This document shows positions 12,633 through 25,210 of a stretch of 64,000 nucleotides of DNA, one piece after another. The notes below the pieces were generated by a model that searched no databases, was not told the origin of the DNA, and saw only the letters and a list, made by a program, of their open reading frames with translations. Numbering within the stretch: the first letter of the stretch is position 1; every line of letters starts with the position of its first letter. Made by a program: the position numbers and the translations under genes. Origin of the DNA: Pyrrhoderma lamaoense (taxonomy: Eukaryota > Basidiomycota > Agaricomycetes > Hymenochaetales > Hymenochaetaceae); contig NBAZ01000011.1 of assembly GCA_002794735.1 (NCBI GenBank), positions 124,001 through 188,000 on the forward strand. Reading direction: 5' to 3'.

Positions 12633-15388
12633 TCAAGACACTCGCCGCATCTCTCTCAACTTTCTCCCCTCCGACCCATCCTCTCTTTCTTCACTGATAT
12701 GTCGATCTCTATCACCGGCACCTTCCGACGACTCTTCCTCGGCTTCTCTCCCTTCTCGTACACTCCTCAACTTCCTAGCCGCGTATTCCCACTCATATTC
12801 GAAACCGGGTCGGCCAACTAACGACGGTAAACTCTGCGTACTCGAACGAGGCGTTGCTAGTGTGGAGTTCAAGGTCAGGGCGTCTAGATGCTTAGCCGCC
12901 ATAGCCATTCCATTCCCTCCTTTAGTTCCATGTCCATTCACTTGGCCACTACCACTACTACTTCCGTGATATACACCATGTAAAGCCGAACTAGAAGCCG
13001 AAGGTGAGATGACATCCACAGACCACGAGCGAGGCGATGGAGGGTAAGGCGTCAAAGTCGCTGTTGCCGTTCCGCTCAAACTTGTCGCAGTACTTTGGTC
13101 CGAGATCGATTCCGATCCCGAGCCAGCGTGTCGGTGACTATATGTGCGAGTCTGAAGTGGTGGTAACTCAACGTCTCCATCTACATCGGCTCCACCATGA
13201 TCAAGTCGTTCATCGCCACCTTGCTCTGCAGATTGTTGTCGTTGTATTCCAATGACTCGGAGTCGATCCACCCAACTGTTTCATATAGAATAGAGCATGA
13301 GATCATCGGGTCTTCCTACACGAGATTAGAAGAAAATCACATACGTATCAGCTCTGTCTAAAGTCTCCTTAAAGACACCGGTCACACTTCTCATCATGTC
13401 TAGACTCTCGGTAGCAAGCGTCAAGATCCTCTGAGCAGCCTGTGCTGCCGATCCCGCCGTCGGCCTCGCACTCGCCGTCTGTCTATATAACCCCGTCCCT
13501 TCTTGTCCAGGTAAAGACGCAAGGCTCATCACACGCGGACTATGTAACGGTGAAGACGGCGCGGTACTCGCAGCACTAGCCGGCACTGAACTCCCATTCC
13601 GCCTATGCCTCTTTCCACTAACCGATCCAGGACTATGTGCCTGTACCGGTCCGTGGTTCTGCCGATGTGCCGAGCTCGCCCACCTTTGAGGTAGGAGCAG
13701 TATAAACTGCCTCACACGTCCACGTGCAGGCTCAGGGAGGGCACCTCCAGCATACTTGGAGACAACATCAACGACTTGACGGATCGTGCTAACCACGTCT
13801 CGTTTGACGTTAGTTAGAGTTTGCATATGTGACGCTGATATCGGACGTCCTTCTTCTCCTGATTCGGCGTGTTCATTCAATGAGGCGATAAAGTTCCGGA
13901 GGACCAAAATCTGTGCATCGATATGATCCGTTGCATACTGTTTTAAAAATATGTTGATACGCATCCATCCAAAGGCGGTTTAGGCATACGATGCTTAAAA
14001 ACTTACCTGAAGCCACTGTAAACAGAATTTTAACCTACGCATACTCTCTCCACTCACGGCTGCGCTGATCCCACCAGCCTCGTATAGTAAACTGTGCCAT
14101 CTACTGCGATTCGCTACTTCTTGGGAGATGAAGCCGGTATCTCTTCCTCGCGCCGATCTATTCATATACAACTTTAAATTGAGGAAAATGTCATTAGATC
14201 TATTTCCACGCATAGACTCACTTGGATTGAGATTATCGTTCTCCTCCTGACTTCCGATGATGAACCGCGATCTTGATTGAGGTCTTTGATCCCCATTATT
14301 AAGGTTGACTTTTTCTTTAGTTTCCTGACTTGGAGTTTGTTCGTGGCTTCCTGAAGGGGCACCTGCGCATCCGTACTTTCCAAACTATAATGATTTGTTT
14401 TTCAGTATTTTGTGTAGTTAGAGCTTGATAGGAGGTTCGCTTACTCTATCTAGCTGCCTGCAGGCAAATTCATCGATCTGATTGACCGGAAGACGATTGA
14501 TTACAGGTTTTGATATACTTTTAACACTTGACTCCATCATTTCAGCGCCATACTTATATTCAATAGAAACACAAGAAAAAAATTTTTTTAAGCATCGTGG
14601 TTAATTGGGAGCGCTTCAGTAAATTCAATATATACCTTGACGACACGAGAACTGACTTTGCTCTGCTCATAAGCCCTTAAAGCAGTGTTTACTATAGGGA
14701 GGCCAGACATGCGGGAGACAAATTGTGCGGAAGAGGTCGACTCTTCGGAAGAAACCGCTGGGCTTATCGAAGGTGACATTGATGAGTTGTTGGATGAAGC
14801 TGATTGACGGGGAGCTGTCGGCAGTAAATTTGTATGTTAGACCAGTTAGAAATTTTACTCAAAAGAAAGAAAAAACATGTGACAAAAAGCAGAGAAGGAG
14901 AGTGAGAGAGGGTATAACTAGGAATGAGTACTGACAAGTAGCTGTTGTTGCACTGAGACTGTTATTCCTCAAAGAAGGAGGGCTAGAGGACGATGCACCA
15001 CTCCGCATGTCATCTAGAGCACTGACTGCTATCATCACACTTTCATCCTCCGCATCGAGCGATAGATGTCTCGACCCATCGACATGCTGGTTCTGTCTGC
15101 TTCAGAACGCGAGGTGGATGAAACGGGCGAACAAGGTGCTGAGACCTGTGTATTTGACGATGGGCTAGCTGGAGCATGAAGAGGGGAATGCATTGCACTG
15201 TGCTCTTTATCGTCTGTGTCCGCAAGTTTGGAGATTGAGACGGAAGGCTGTTGTTTTTGCGATTGAGCAGATTTCTCGACTTTTGACTGACTGATGTTGC
15301 CCGGGGACGGGTTGCAGAGAGCGGCGAGGTTGAGACGGCGAGCAGCAGCCGAGAGGGAGGAGTTGTTTGGACTGTCTGTGCGAGACAT
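12633..15388 (-). CDS. OPI1: Opi1-family transcriptional repressor of phospholipid synthesis genes
   Basis: Opi1 represses inositol- and choline-responsive genes; in yeast it is held at the ER by phosphatidic acid and acts in the nucleus. The start is ATG 15386-15388 (MSRTDSPNNS). Exons are about 15146-15388, 14936-15086, 14636-14814, 14445-14552, 14222-14384, 14007-14170, 13345-13937 and 12633-13275. Family blocks, in order, are DESVMIAVSALDDMRSG, then LPIVNTALRAYEQSK joined over an intron to YGAEMMESSVKSIS, then RLPVNQIDEFACRQLDR, ANRSRWHSLLYEAGG, LKFCLQWLQ plus YATDHIDAQILVLRNF, and VVDVVSKYAGGALPEPAR. The C-terminal third is Ser/Gly-rich, ending in a charged helix-like stretch. The junction near 14170-14222 is out of phase with the obvious GTGAGT donor, so that boundary is uncertain. 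The repeat array starts about 180 bp upstream of the ATG. Confidence 0.88.
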
Positions 15389-15565
15389 ATAAATCGAGGG
15401 CAAAACTGGGACAAACTCTTCTCTGCTTTTTGATCGTCCCAACAGGTCTCGAGCAACTTTCAGCTGTTAATTCACTCGCGCGTGCCTCTCCTGCCAAATC
15501 TGGAAGGTTGACTAATCATCAGATTCCCCATCGGCGATCAGCAAATGTCTTTCGGCTGATTAGCT

Positions 15566-15900
15566 TTACAACACCAAGTCCCTTAATTCGTCCAGGATAC
15601 AATGACGAAATCATCTCAATCACCGTTCAGTTCTTGTATTTCAATGCATTTCAAATACAGACATTCTCAGATTTTAGCATGTTGATTTGTTAATGACTTA
15701 CAGCTGAATATGCTTACAAAGCACATCGATTTTCAATTCAGAGAACGCGCTTGTAGTCTCTGCTCTTGAGGGAATCAGAGATGCGAAACAGGAATAAAAG
15801 GAGGGGAACAGTTTTTCATTCAAACAAACGTCACTTACCCGTATTGAAGGTTTTTTCTCTGTGTATCTGCAAAACGTATTCAGATGTCCTTCTACGGATG
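15566..15900. repeat. Dispersed repeat R2, copy 1, in the OPI1 upstream region
   Basis: About 330 bp matching 27606-27921 with moderate divergence. Shared blocks include CCCTTAATTCGTCC, CAGTTCTTGTA, AGAGATGCGAAACAG and TATTGAAGGTTTTTTCTCTG. No coding capacity. It lies between OPI1 and the first array unit, so it may overlap the OPI1 promoter. Confidence 0.8.
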
Positions 15901-18098
15901 ATATCAAGCACATGGTACGAATACCACAAAAGGAAGGATATCATGCGAATAAAGAATGTTACAAGTGCCTGGCTTCCGAGGAAGAAACCAACATTTGTTT
16001 GGCTTGAGATGATAGCTATCAATAAGAAGCGTCTTTAAATATGCAATGCTGGTATTTCGTACTTCTTCATATCTCAGTCTAGAGCCATGGATTATATTGA
16101 TGATGTCCTATAATAAATCCGGTGGATTCCAGAAATCACCAACGATGAGGACTCTTATCGTTATCATAATCATGGTGGAGAGCCATTCTAGAACGGGACG
16201 CCCTTGCTATGGTGACTTCATGTTTACTACCCATTCTTGCTTTTATTCCCGAATCTTGGTTATGAGCAACCCCCGTTGATCAGTCTGATGACGTATATCT
16301 CAGGTATTATTACGATATTCTCCTAGTAATCGTATACGTCATACACCTATTTACGCAACCGAATATCAATATGCCAAGTCACCATTTTCATATATAAATC
16401 TCTACGCATTATCTGATAATCTGCCTTAAACCCAACTGATACCCGTCGATGAAGGTACTCGCTCTAAACGGCGTACATACAATCCACTTTACATACTTTC
16501 CGCGCTACCCATCCACTTCCACTAGAGCTGTATTTAAACTATCAAGTAGCATGCACAATCTTCTATGATCATCTAGATCTGTCATCTGTTGTTTCATGAC
16601 TGCTTGAGGACAGTGAGGGAGGAAGAAACGGTTCTCGGAAGATGATAGGGAGGGGTCTAGGACACGGTCGTGTCAGCCTCAGCCAGTATGCAGATATTTA
16701 ATACTGTACGTCGTAGCCGATTGCATACGCATGTATACGATCGACTTCCGATCGTTTGCTATTAATCTACCTATGGTTCCATGCACAGGCCAACGCTATA
16801 TTTAATATATTATATAGGCTGAGAAGCCCGAAAGGATTTGTTTTGTCGCATATCCTTGAGATGTTGGTTCAGAAACCATTCAGTTGCATTCTCGCCAGAC
16901 TATATGTACCATAACGCGCGTTGAAAAATATATATAATGAACTTTACTCGCTGCTTTGAAAAGTCTATCAATGTTCGTTGTTTCGAAGGATCGTTAGAGT
17001 GACTTAGTAAAGAACAGAGTGTCTGAGTTTACTTGACTGACGTAGCATATAAATGCGGCTATTTTGAGACTCTACCCGTGCGGTGAAAAGTATGAAGGTT
17101 AGCTCACAGTTTCCGCACTTCTATACAAAGTTCGGATAAAGCTCTTTCAGCTATCTGTAGAAGAGGAAACATGGAGAGTAAAGTATTGGATATTCTGCAC
17201 TTGTGTTGAATGACATGAACTAGAGTTATGTAGTGAGAGCAATGAAGGACCTCATGTCCGGAACATACAGACGCTGGCAACCAGAACAAGTCTCACCTCT
17301 AGAAACACTTGCCACAAAAACTGTCAACGAGCCTACTTAGCGTCTCTTTACCGCTCTTTCCCCCCTTTCGTATCATAATCCTGACGTCTCTCGGTATCAC
17401 TTTTAATGGTCAAATGACGAAACTAATACCTGAAACTCGAGAAGTCAGAAGTCAGAAGGATAAAGTTGACATTGACAGTCCAGGTTCGACCTTCTTTTGT
17501 CTGGACTCGTCCTGAACCTGCCCTGGTGAGATATGGCATCTCATCATAACCCCACTTCATTCCTAAACTAACTTTTTCATCTGAATTTCTTCCCTTCAAC
17601 AGCCTTCCCTTCCGACTGCTTTGTATTTAATGAGACCTATTTCGCCTCTTATTACTAACTCTTCTATTTACGTTTTTTTTTGGTATCTAGCATCATTCGA
17701 GGAAAGCTCAGGTGTTGAATCCTTCTTGACTAGACTCGAAGTACCCTCTTTCCTACATCCGTTCTACACTCGCCCTAACACCTCATCCTCTGTTTTCGCT
17801 TTCGTTTCGTACTTACCCAGCTGTCGTCTCCCTAATCCACGCTGCGGTCACTTTAGCTCTCTATCGTATCTCCCACTTCAAACCCGCCAGACATTCCAGA
17901 TCTTCTTGCCGAGATTGCCTTCATTTCGCAATCGCATTCGTATCTACCTTCGTCCCAACGTACATTCGCGTGAACCCCGTCCTTCCTTTCGATTTGAAAT
18001 CATATATAATTCATCCCGTTCTTCAATCTGGCAACCCCCCTCCACACACACACACTACGTCTTCCACTCGTCTACACTTTCACCGTCTCAATGTGATC

Positions 18099-18240
18099 CA
18101 TCGGGGAAACTCCTCCTCCTACGAAGTCCAAAAATGCAAGACATGTGTGTGAATAGATACAACTTCCCCCAGTTAGTCTATGCACGCCCGATTTCTTGCG
18201 TAATTTGAACCTCTTAGGGGGGAGGTTCACCTCCTCTGAT
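18099..18240. repeat. Long hairpin, type C, unit U1
   Basis: Near-palindrome. The left arm AATGCAAGACATGTGTG pairs with the right arm ending TTTCTTGCGTAAT around a centre CAACTTCCCCCAGTTAG. Outer arms (ATCGGGGAAACTCCTCC and GGAGGTTCACCTCCTCTGAT) extend the pairing. Confidence 0.75.
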
Positions 18241-19339
18241 AGACTCCAGACCCTTTCATGTATACTCCTGAGATTAGATGTGTCCGAGTGGCGAATTACA
18301 TTGAGCACCCTTCGAATTTTGCTTCAGTATTGCTCGAGGTATCCAACTACAAATCGAACTTGCTCTTGACCCTGATTCTACTGTCATGGCTTTCTTCGTC
18401 TTGTACTTCACATACTATCGTCTCACATGTTCCTTTTCACCGACGTTTGTGGTTTTCCTCCGCCTAATCGCATTCCCTATATTCAATCAAATCTAGTGTC
18501 CGCAGCCTTCAACTCTCATCAAATCTAGCTTCAAAGTATATGCGTCCCGATTCCGAAATCTGAATAGCTTTTCCTAATAATCACCGTCGTATCTCAAGTT
18601 CCTATTCATCGATTTTGTTGTTTTCCTCGCCCTTCTCAGAAACACTTTCACCCACATCCTTCACCCAACTTATATTCATGTCCTTCCTCTCTTATCCATC
18701 TCCTCCGTTGTACTCGTTCTGGCTCTGACCCTCAATCTCTAACCCAATTTGGACCACACCTCTCCCTCGCTCCACACTCGTACCCACGCCCAAAACATAA
18801 GAGATGTTACCGCGAAAATAGAACGTTTGTAAGAACGCATACTCCTTCGAATCCGGCCTTCAAGTGGCGAAAATGTGAATGAGTGCAAAACGGCGGGAAG
18901 TATCATATATAAGCGAGCAGGAACCTAAAATGATAGAAGTATGAGTGGAACGCTAAAGGTGAATGCTGCAGGAGGGTCAAGTCCGGAGAGAGGCGCCAGG
19001 TGAATTCTTTTTCTTCCCACTCCCCACTACAATATCGTGGTAACGTAAATCTGAGTATGAAAAGACGTAAGCAAGGGAAGTTATGTCTGGTTACGCCCCA
19101 TCAAGAATCAATAAGAGCTTTTAAGGGTTCGAAATCTCCAAAGTCCCTATGACGAAGGAGTGAGGCGCCGAACGAGTGCAAGACGTGGAGTGGACGAATG
19201 CGGATTGACGGTGTTAACGAAGGAGAGACGAGTGTAAATCGAAGGTGAGGTTGCTCCAGAGCGAGTCTAGGCCGGGAAACGTTTGAGGGAGACATTCGAA
19301 GCAAGGGATACGTTCCAGGTCAAGGTCGAGGTCGAAAGA

Positions 19340-19620
19340 ACGATGCTACGGAAGAAGAAGGGTAAGCACTGACTTACTCTCATTGTATACAGTCCAGACA
19401 CCTAAGATAAAAGTCGTGAAAGAAAGAATGAGGGAGAAGTAAATCTAGAGATGGGGGAAGAAACGGAAGATAGATGGGGAGGAAAGATGTGAAAAAGGTG
19501 AGATTATATACAGGTAGCTCCCTAGGTAGATTTGAAACGAGTCTTGAACAAAAAAACAATGTTGTGTCGGAACGTAAGTGTCAGCATTATCCTTCCGGCT
19601 CTCGAACTCTGGTATCGGAG
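19340..19620 (-). promoter_or_regulatory. Promoter-like module, minus orientation, U1
   Basis: Read on the minus strand: the block AATGCTGACACTTACG, then TTTCAAATCTACCTAGG, a TATA box (TGTATATAATC, near 19504-19511), then a CT-rich tract. No gene follows it. Confidence 0.45.
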
Positions 19621-21345
19621 CAGATTCTTAATCCAACCAGAAAGAGTCCAAAACTATTACTAGCATATCTCTTTCTTGGGAAAGACAAAAGAGAGATGGA
19701 GGCTCACTCATAACTCATTACGAGTTTTAGTAGCGACCGAGACCAAGACATTTCTATAACGGATGATTCTTGTCTCATCTACAGAATGCCAGCTTTCCAG
19801 CCCTGTGTTCCCATAAATAGTAATTCCTTATCGTTTCTGTTATACTTTCAATTTGTATGACTGATTACCATACACTACTTCACTCTTTACAAATGAAGTT
19901 CTTTCCGAACGAACATCTTAGAGGATTGGTAAGCCATTTTGACTAAGCCACTCACACAGATCATCTAAACAGTAATAAACACTACAAAATACGAGCAAAG
20001 AAAAGCTTTAGCGCTACTCCAGAAAACGTATATTAGTTAGTTTTATGGTTATAGGTTAGTTTGAGCCTTGTATTCGCATTTTAGATACGCGTGAGATTCG
20101 TTACCCTCAAGCATGTCAGTCTCCATCCCACAGATCTGGACCAAAACACTTTCGGCATGTCGATAGATAGCGAATACACAATTTTGTTCATTGTTATAGA
20201 CAAAAAGAGATATATGTCTACAGGTTAAGTAAAACATTAATGTAGATATTGTTTTATCTAAGACTAGACATTCGCATCTAGGCTGTGGCTGACACAATCG
20301 TGGCTTAGAACGTGAGGTCGCTCCTCCTCCAGTCGGCTATGAGACACTACGGATTGAGTTTTTTTCAATCACTCTTCCCAGGCCTTCACTTTCCAGACAT
20401 GATACTCAGTAATACACATGCGGAGCTGTGAAGAGAGGAGATATGGCTGGTTGTATGGGTGAGAGCGATCATGATTTTATCAATGATGATACCAGAGAGG
20501 AGAAAGGAGGGTCTATGGATTTTTGGGAATGTGTCATGATTATTTCGTTCGTACGGGCTGGTAGAATGAGCGTGCGAGATACTAGTACTAGGCAAGTTTA
20601 TAACCTGTTTCAAACATGTTTGTGGGAACCGATAATGGCTGACTGGTCCAGAATACTCGACCTAGTGATGGCGTTGATGCTTTGAATGTACTATCTCTCT
20701 GTCATCGTATGCGTATCACAGTGCGATATGAATAGAAAACACAGGATAGGATGAGTGGATTGAAGCTTTTTTCTATGATATAAGAAAGTATGACTGAGGT
20801 GACGATTGATAGCGCCAGCATCAGAGACGATATCTAAACCGCAGTAAAAGAGCTCAAGTACTTAGTTCCAAACGAAACCGTGTATAGATGCACGTCTTAC
20901 TCCTGATATCAAGACACAGACATGACTTTTTCCTTACATGGGATGTGAATTTGAAGCTTTTTTACTATCTATTAGCATACGGTCATGCGTAGAAGATGAT
21001 TCAGTTCAACACTATAAGATGGAGGCTAACATGCCTTGGGGCGTACTATGCGCATGTATCCTTGAGATGACGCTTCCGAAACCATTCAGTTGTTTTCTCG
21101 AGTGAAGACTTACAATTAAAACCACATAAGTGCTCGTTGAAAAGATCTTACACAAACTTTGTCCGTGTTTTGAGATACAGCTGGAGTCTCGTATGCTCAG
21201 AAACATCTGCAATAATAGTGTCTACTAATAATAGATCACAGCCTATGTCACGTCTCTCTTTATCACTCTTCTGTCCTTTTGAGATTATAACCGACGGCTC
21301 TCAGTCTCGATCTCAGTATAAAATGGATTGCTTGATACGGGTTTC

Positions 21346-21500
21346 GGAAGTCGGAAGAGTAATGCTGACAATAACGACACGGACTCATTTGAAACCTACC
21401 TAGAAGGATATGTCTATATAAACCCCCCTGCATTCGAACTCTTATCTCATCTAACTTCCTTCCTTCTCCCATCATTCCCTTCTCTAGTCAATTTCTTCAT
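21346..21500 (+). promoter_or_regulatory. Promoter-like module, plus orientation, U1
   Basis: AATGCTGACAATAACGACAC, then TTTGAAACCTACCTAG, a TATA box (CTATATAAAC, 21415-21422), then a CT-rich tract. It is the plus-strand counterpart of the module at 19340-19620. No open frame follows. Confidence 0.45.
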
Positions 21501-21773
21501 AAGTTCGAGCTCACTTTTTCTACTGACCTCACGTTCTAGTGGTTTTTGTAGTTGAATTTTTCTAGGTGCCTGAGTAGTCCAACCCCACTGACATCGATGT
21601 AGCCCTCATTCCTCTACGTTCATTTTGCACTCGCCCTAGCTCATCGTCCTTTGGTTTCGCTCCGTCTCGTATACTACTTTGGTCTCTCGATCGATCGACG
21701 ATCATCGCTAATTCGTTCCTTCACTCATTTTGCACAAGCACTTCTTACATTTAGCACTCGTCTCTTCAAGAAT

Positions 21774-21920
21774 AGCCATCGGGGTAACACCCCTCCTTCA
21801 AAGTCCTTATAACGCAAGAATTGAGTGTAAATAGACATGATCGGGAGATCATATCTATTTACACCAGTTCTTGCGTTATTAGGACTTTTTAGGGGGGATG
21901 AGGGTTCAACTCTGATGGCT
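21774..21920. repeat. Long hairpin, type M, unit U1
   Basis: AGTCCTTATAACGCAAGAAT pairs with ATTCTTGCGTTAT...AGGACT (right arm ACCAGTTCTTGCGTTATTAG). The loop is centred on GATCGGGAGATC. The flanks AGCCATCGGGGTAAC and GTTCAACTCTGATGGCT lengthen the stem imperfectly. Confidence 0.85.
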
Positions 21921-24900
21921 CCGACCCCTTCACACGTATAATTACCGGGTTCAGCTTACTTGTGAGGACAATTCCGTTGAGCATCTTTCGATTAACTCTT
22001 ATTTCGACGGAGTCTGTTGTCAGGCGAATGGAAGTGAACGGAGGTGGGACTATACCAGAAGGGGAGTGATGGTTGGGTAGAGTGGAAGAACGAGGACAAG
22101 GGTGGGGTGGATGGCAAAATTATAGCGCATGAGGTGAAGGGAACTCGGAACAAATTTGGGTGGGGACTCCAGGTGAGGGTCTGGGGGCGAGAGGAGGGAA
22201 AGAGAGAAAACAAGTAAGGGTCAAATATAACGCACGGTGTTGCGAATGTTAAGAAAGTTACGAGTGCCTGGATTCCGAGAAAGAAACAACATATGTTTGG
22301 CTTGGGATGATAGCTATCTCTAAGAAGCTTTGATTAAATATATAATGCTGGTTCCTCGTACTTCTTCATATTACAGTCTAGAGTCACGAATCATAATGAT
22401 GATGTACCATGATAAATCCGATGGATTATAGTGGTCACCAACGATGGAAAAATCGTTATCATAATTATTGTAGGGAGCCATTCTAGAACATGATGCTCTT
22501 TCTATGGTGACTTCATGTTATTACCATTCTCCTTACAACCCTTCGTTCTTCAAGTTGCACGTACTTCTTTGGCCAAACTCCGTTGATCAGTCTGATGATG
22601 TATATATCGGGTATTATTACGATATTCTCCTAATAATCGTATACATCATACACCTATACACATCCGATTATCAATATGTAAAGTCACATTTGACTCATGG
22701 GCGTGTATATTAAACTCTACACATCATCTAATAATCTGCCTTGCCCGAGGGATCACTAGTGACGACCCTTCGACTGCTGGTAATCGCTCTAAACGGAGTA
22801 CATGCAATTCGTTCTAAATAGTTCCCGCGCTCCATTACGCTGCTATCCTGAACGTATTGAACTGATGGCTTGTAGAATGACGTACGTGGTAGTGATGATG
22901 GCAGTGTTGACAGTTGTGTTATGTATTGACCGTCGGGTTTGATGATGGTTTTGGTTTTCTGAGACTGTTCGAGTGGCCTGTATTACTTAAGCTACATCGA
23001 AACTTGTTATGATTCGGATGTCGAAATATTAGACAAGATTAGAACTAGATGGAAGACTGCCAGTGGCTGGTCCCGAGTCACTTGTTTAAAACGCTATCAA
23101 TTCGTTGATACCACTATCCGTTCCGCTAGTGCTGTATGCAAACTATAAATTAGCTTGCACAAATTGTTGCGGTTATTTGAATCCTTTATCTGTTGTTTCA
23201 TGATGTTTGAGGACGGTGAGGGAGGAAGAAAAGGTTCTCGGAAGACGATAGGGCATCTATGTCAGCCTTCTTACATGCAGATATTTAATACTGTCCGTAG
23301 CCGATTGCATACGTATGTATAACGATCGGCTCCCGATCGTTTACTATCAATCTGCATATAGTTCCATGCACAGGCAGCGCTATATAATAGAGGTTGATGC
23401 ACCCGAGGAAATTGTTTTGTCGCATATCCTTGAGATGCCGTTTCAGAAACCATTCAGTTTCATTCCCGCTCGACTATGAGACCATAACGCGTGCGTTGAG
23501 TAAAATCTTATATCAAATTTTACTCGCTGCTTTGCAAAGTTTACCGTTGTTTCGTTGTTTCTAAGGTCTCGTGAGTGGCCTAATAAAGAACAAAGTGTCT
23601 GGTTTTTGACAGACGTAGCATGCAATTGCGGCTGGTTTGAGAGTCGCTGCGAACTGTATGAAGGTTGACTCTCAGTTTTTTAATTCAAAATTCGGATAAA
23701 GTTTCTTTAATTGTGTTTAAAAGAGGGTGATGGTGAGTGTATCATCAGAATTCAACACATTGACATTAACACCCCGGGATCGACCTTCTTCTTTCCGGAC
23801 TCGTCCTGAATTTGCTATGGAGTAAATAATATCCAACTAACCACCCTCCTTCCAAACTCACTTTTTCCATCTGAATTTCTTCCCTTCAACTACCTTCCCC
23901 TCCTACTATCGTCTTTTCTATGCGTTCCATTTCGCTTCTTTAAACTAACCCATCCTTCTAGGTTTTTTTGACATCTGGCATCACTCGAGGTTAAGCTCTT
24001 GAATCCTTCTCAACTAGCATCGAAACACCCTCTTTCCTATTTTTATCTGCACTCGCCTTAACTCACCATCCTCTGTTTTCGCTTTCGTTTCGGTATCTAC
24101 CCTATCTTCGTCTCTCAGCTTCACGCTGTAGTCGCCTCAACTATCTATCTCACCTTACAATCATTCCCGACATACATTCCACCGCCTCTTCCGTTCGATA
24201 TGGCATTTGCTGATATTGCCTCCATCTCGCAACCGCATTCGTATCTACCTTCGTCTCAACGTACACTTGCGGAAACCCCGTCCTTCCTTTTCGTCTTTGC
24301 GCTCATCTTTACTTCATCCCCTTTCATGCATACTCCTGAGATTAGATGTATCCGAGTGGCGAATTACATTGGGCACCCTTCGAATTTTGCTTTGGTACTG
24401 CTCGAGGTGACCACCCAATCCAACTACAAATCGAACTTGCTCTTGCCCTGATTCTTCAGTCGTCCCTTTCTTCATCTTGTACTTCACATACTATCGTCCT
24501 ATGCTTATCATCATTTGTCCTCTCCCTACCACAACGTCTTGAGCTTTCCTACAGCCTCATCGTATTTCCTGCAATAACAAATTCGGTGTAACCCTCTCAT
24601 CAAATCTGGCTTCAACGTATATGCGTCCAATTCCGACATCCACTTCGCTTTTACAATAGTAAACACCTACTCATCGCAGATTCCCTACTCCCAATTATGT
24701 TGTTGACCTCGCCTCCTCAGGAAACCTTTCTCCCCCGTCCTTCACCCATCTTATATTTCATCCACCCCACTTCTGATCTACCTCTAATGCGTTCGTTCCG
24801 GCTTTTATTTGAAGGTTTCAACGATGAAGAGACGATTGTAACTGGGGAGGAAGGGGTCCCTGAGCGAGTCTGAGTGGGGAGACGTTTGAAGGAGGAACTC

Positions 24901-24959
24901 AATCAAGGGATGCGCCCAGACAAAGGTGAGGTCGAGAGAACGATGCTACGAAAGAAAGA

Positions 24960-25210
24960 AAGGATAAGCACTAACTAATTCCCAATTTACCAGCTCCGGG
25001 GAGACACCTAAGATGAAAGTCGATGAAAGAAGGGACGGTTAGAAATAAAGCTGGAGATGGGGGAAGAACCAGAGGATGGATGGGAAGGAAAAGGCGAAAG
25101 TGGATGTGATTATATACAGGTTTGGAATGAGCCTTGAATAAAAAAAATGTTGTGTCGGATCGAAATGTAAGTGTCAGCATTATCCTTCCCTCTTGTTTCG
25201 GAGCAGATTC
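24960..25210 (-). promoter_or_regulatory. Promoter-like module, minus orientation, U2
   Basis: Same minus-strand order as in U1: AATGCTGACACTTACA, TATA box near 25110-25117, CT-rich tract. The spacing between block and TATA box is shortened. No gene follows. Confidence 0.4.

Larger units (their letters stand above)
15901..22240 (+). repeat. Array unit U1 (about 6.3 kb), non-coding
   Basis: Defined by landmarks that recur in the same order in U2-U4. These are an X block (15950-16560, again at 22246-22860), the block with GTGTCAGCCTCAGCC (near 16670), the CTTGAGATG...AACCATTCAGT block (16855), a first hairpin (18099-18240), a minus-oriented promoter-like module (19340-19620), the block CTAGACATTCGCATCTAGGC (20262), a second CTTGAGATG block (21062), a plus-oriented promoter-like module (21346-21500) and a second hairpin (21774-21920). 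No frame reaches 200 codons and none recurs as a conserved protein. No transposase or reverse transcriptase motif was seen. Confidence 0.8.

Noticed and set aside
17621..18208. 195-codon frame in U1 as a gene
   Set aside because: It is biased to Ser, Pro, Phe and Arg from CT-rich DNA, is not open in other units, and runs into the hairpin.
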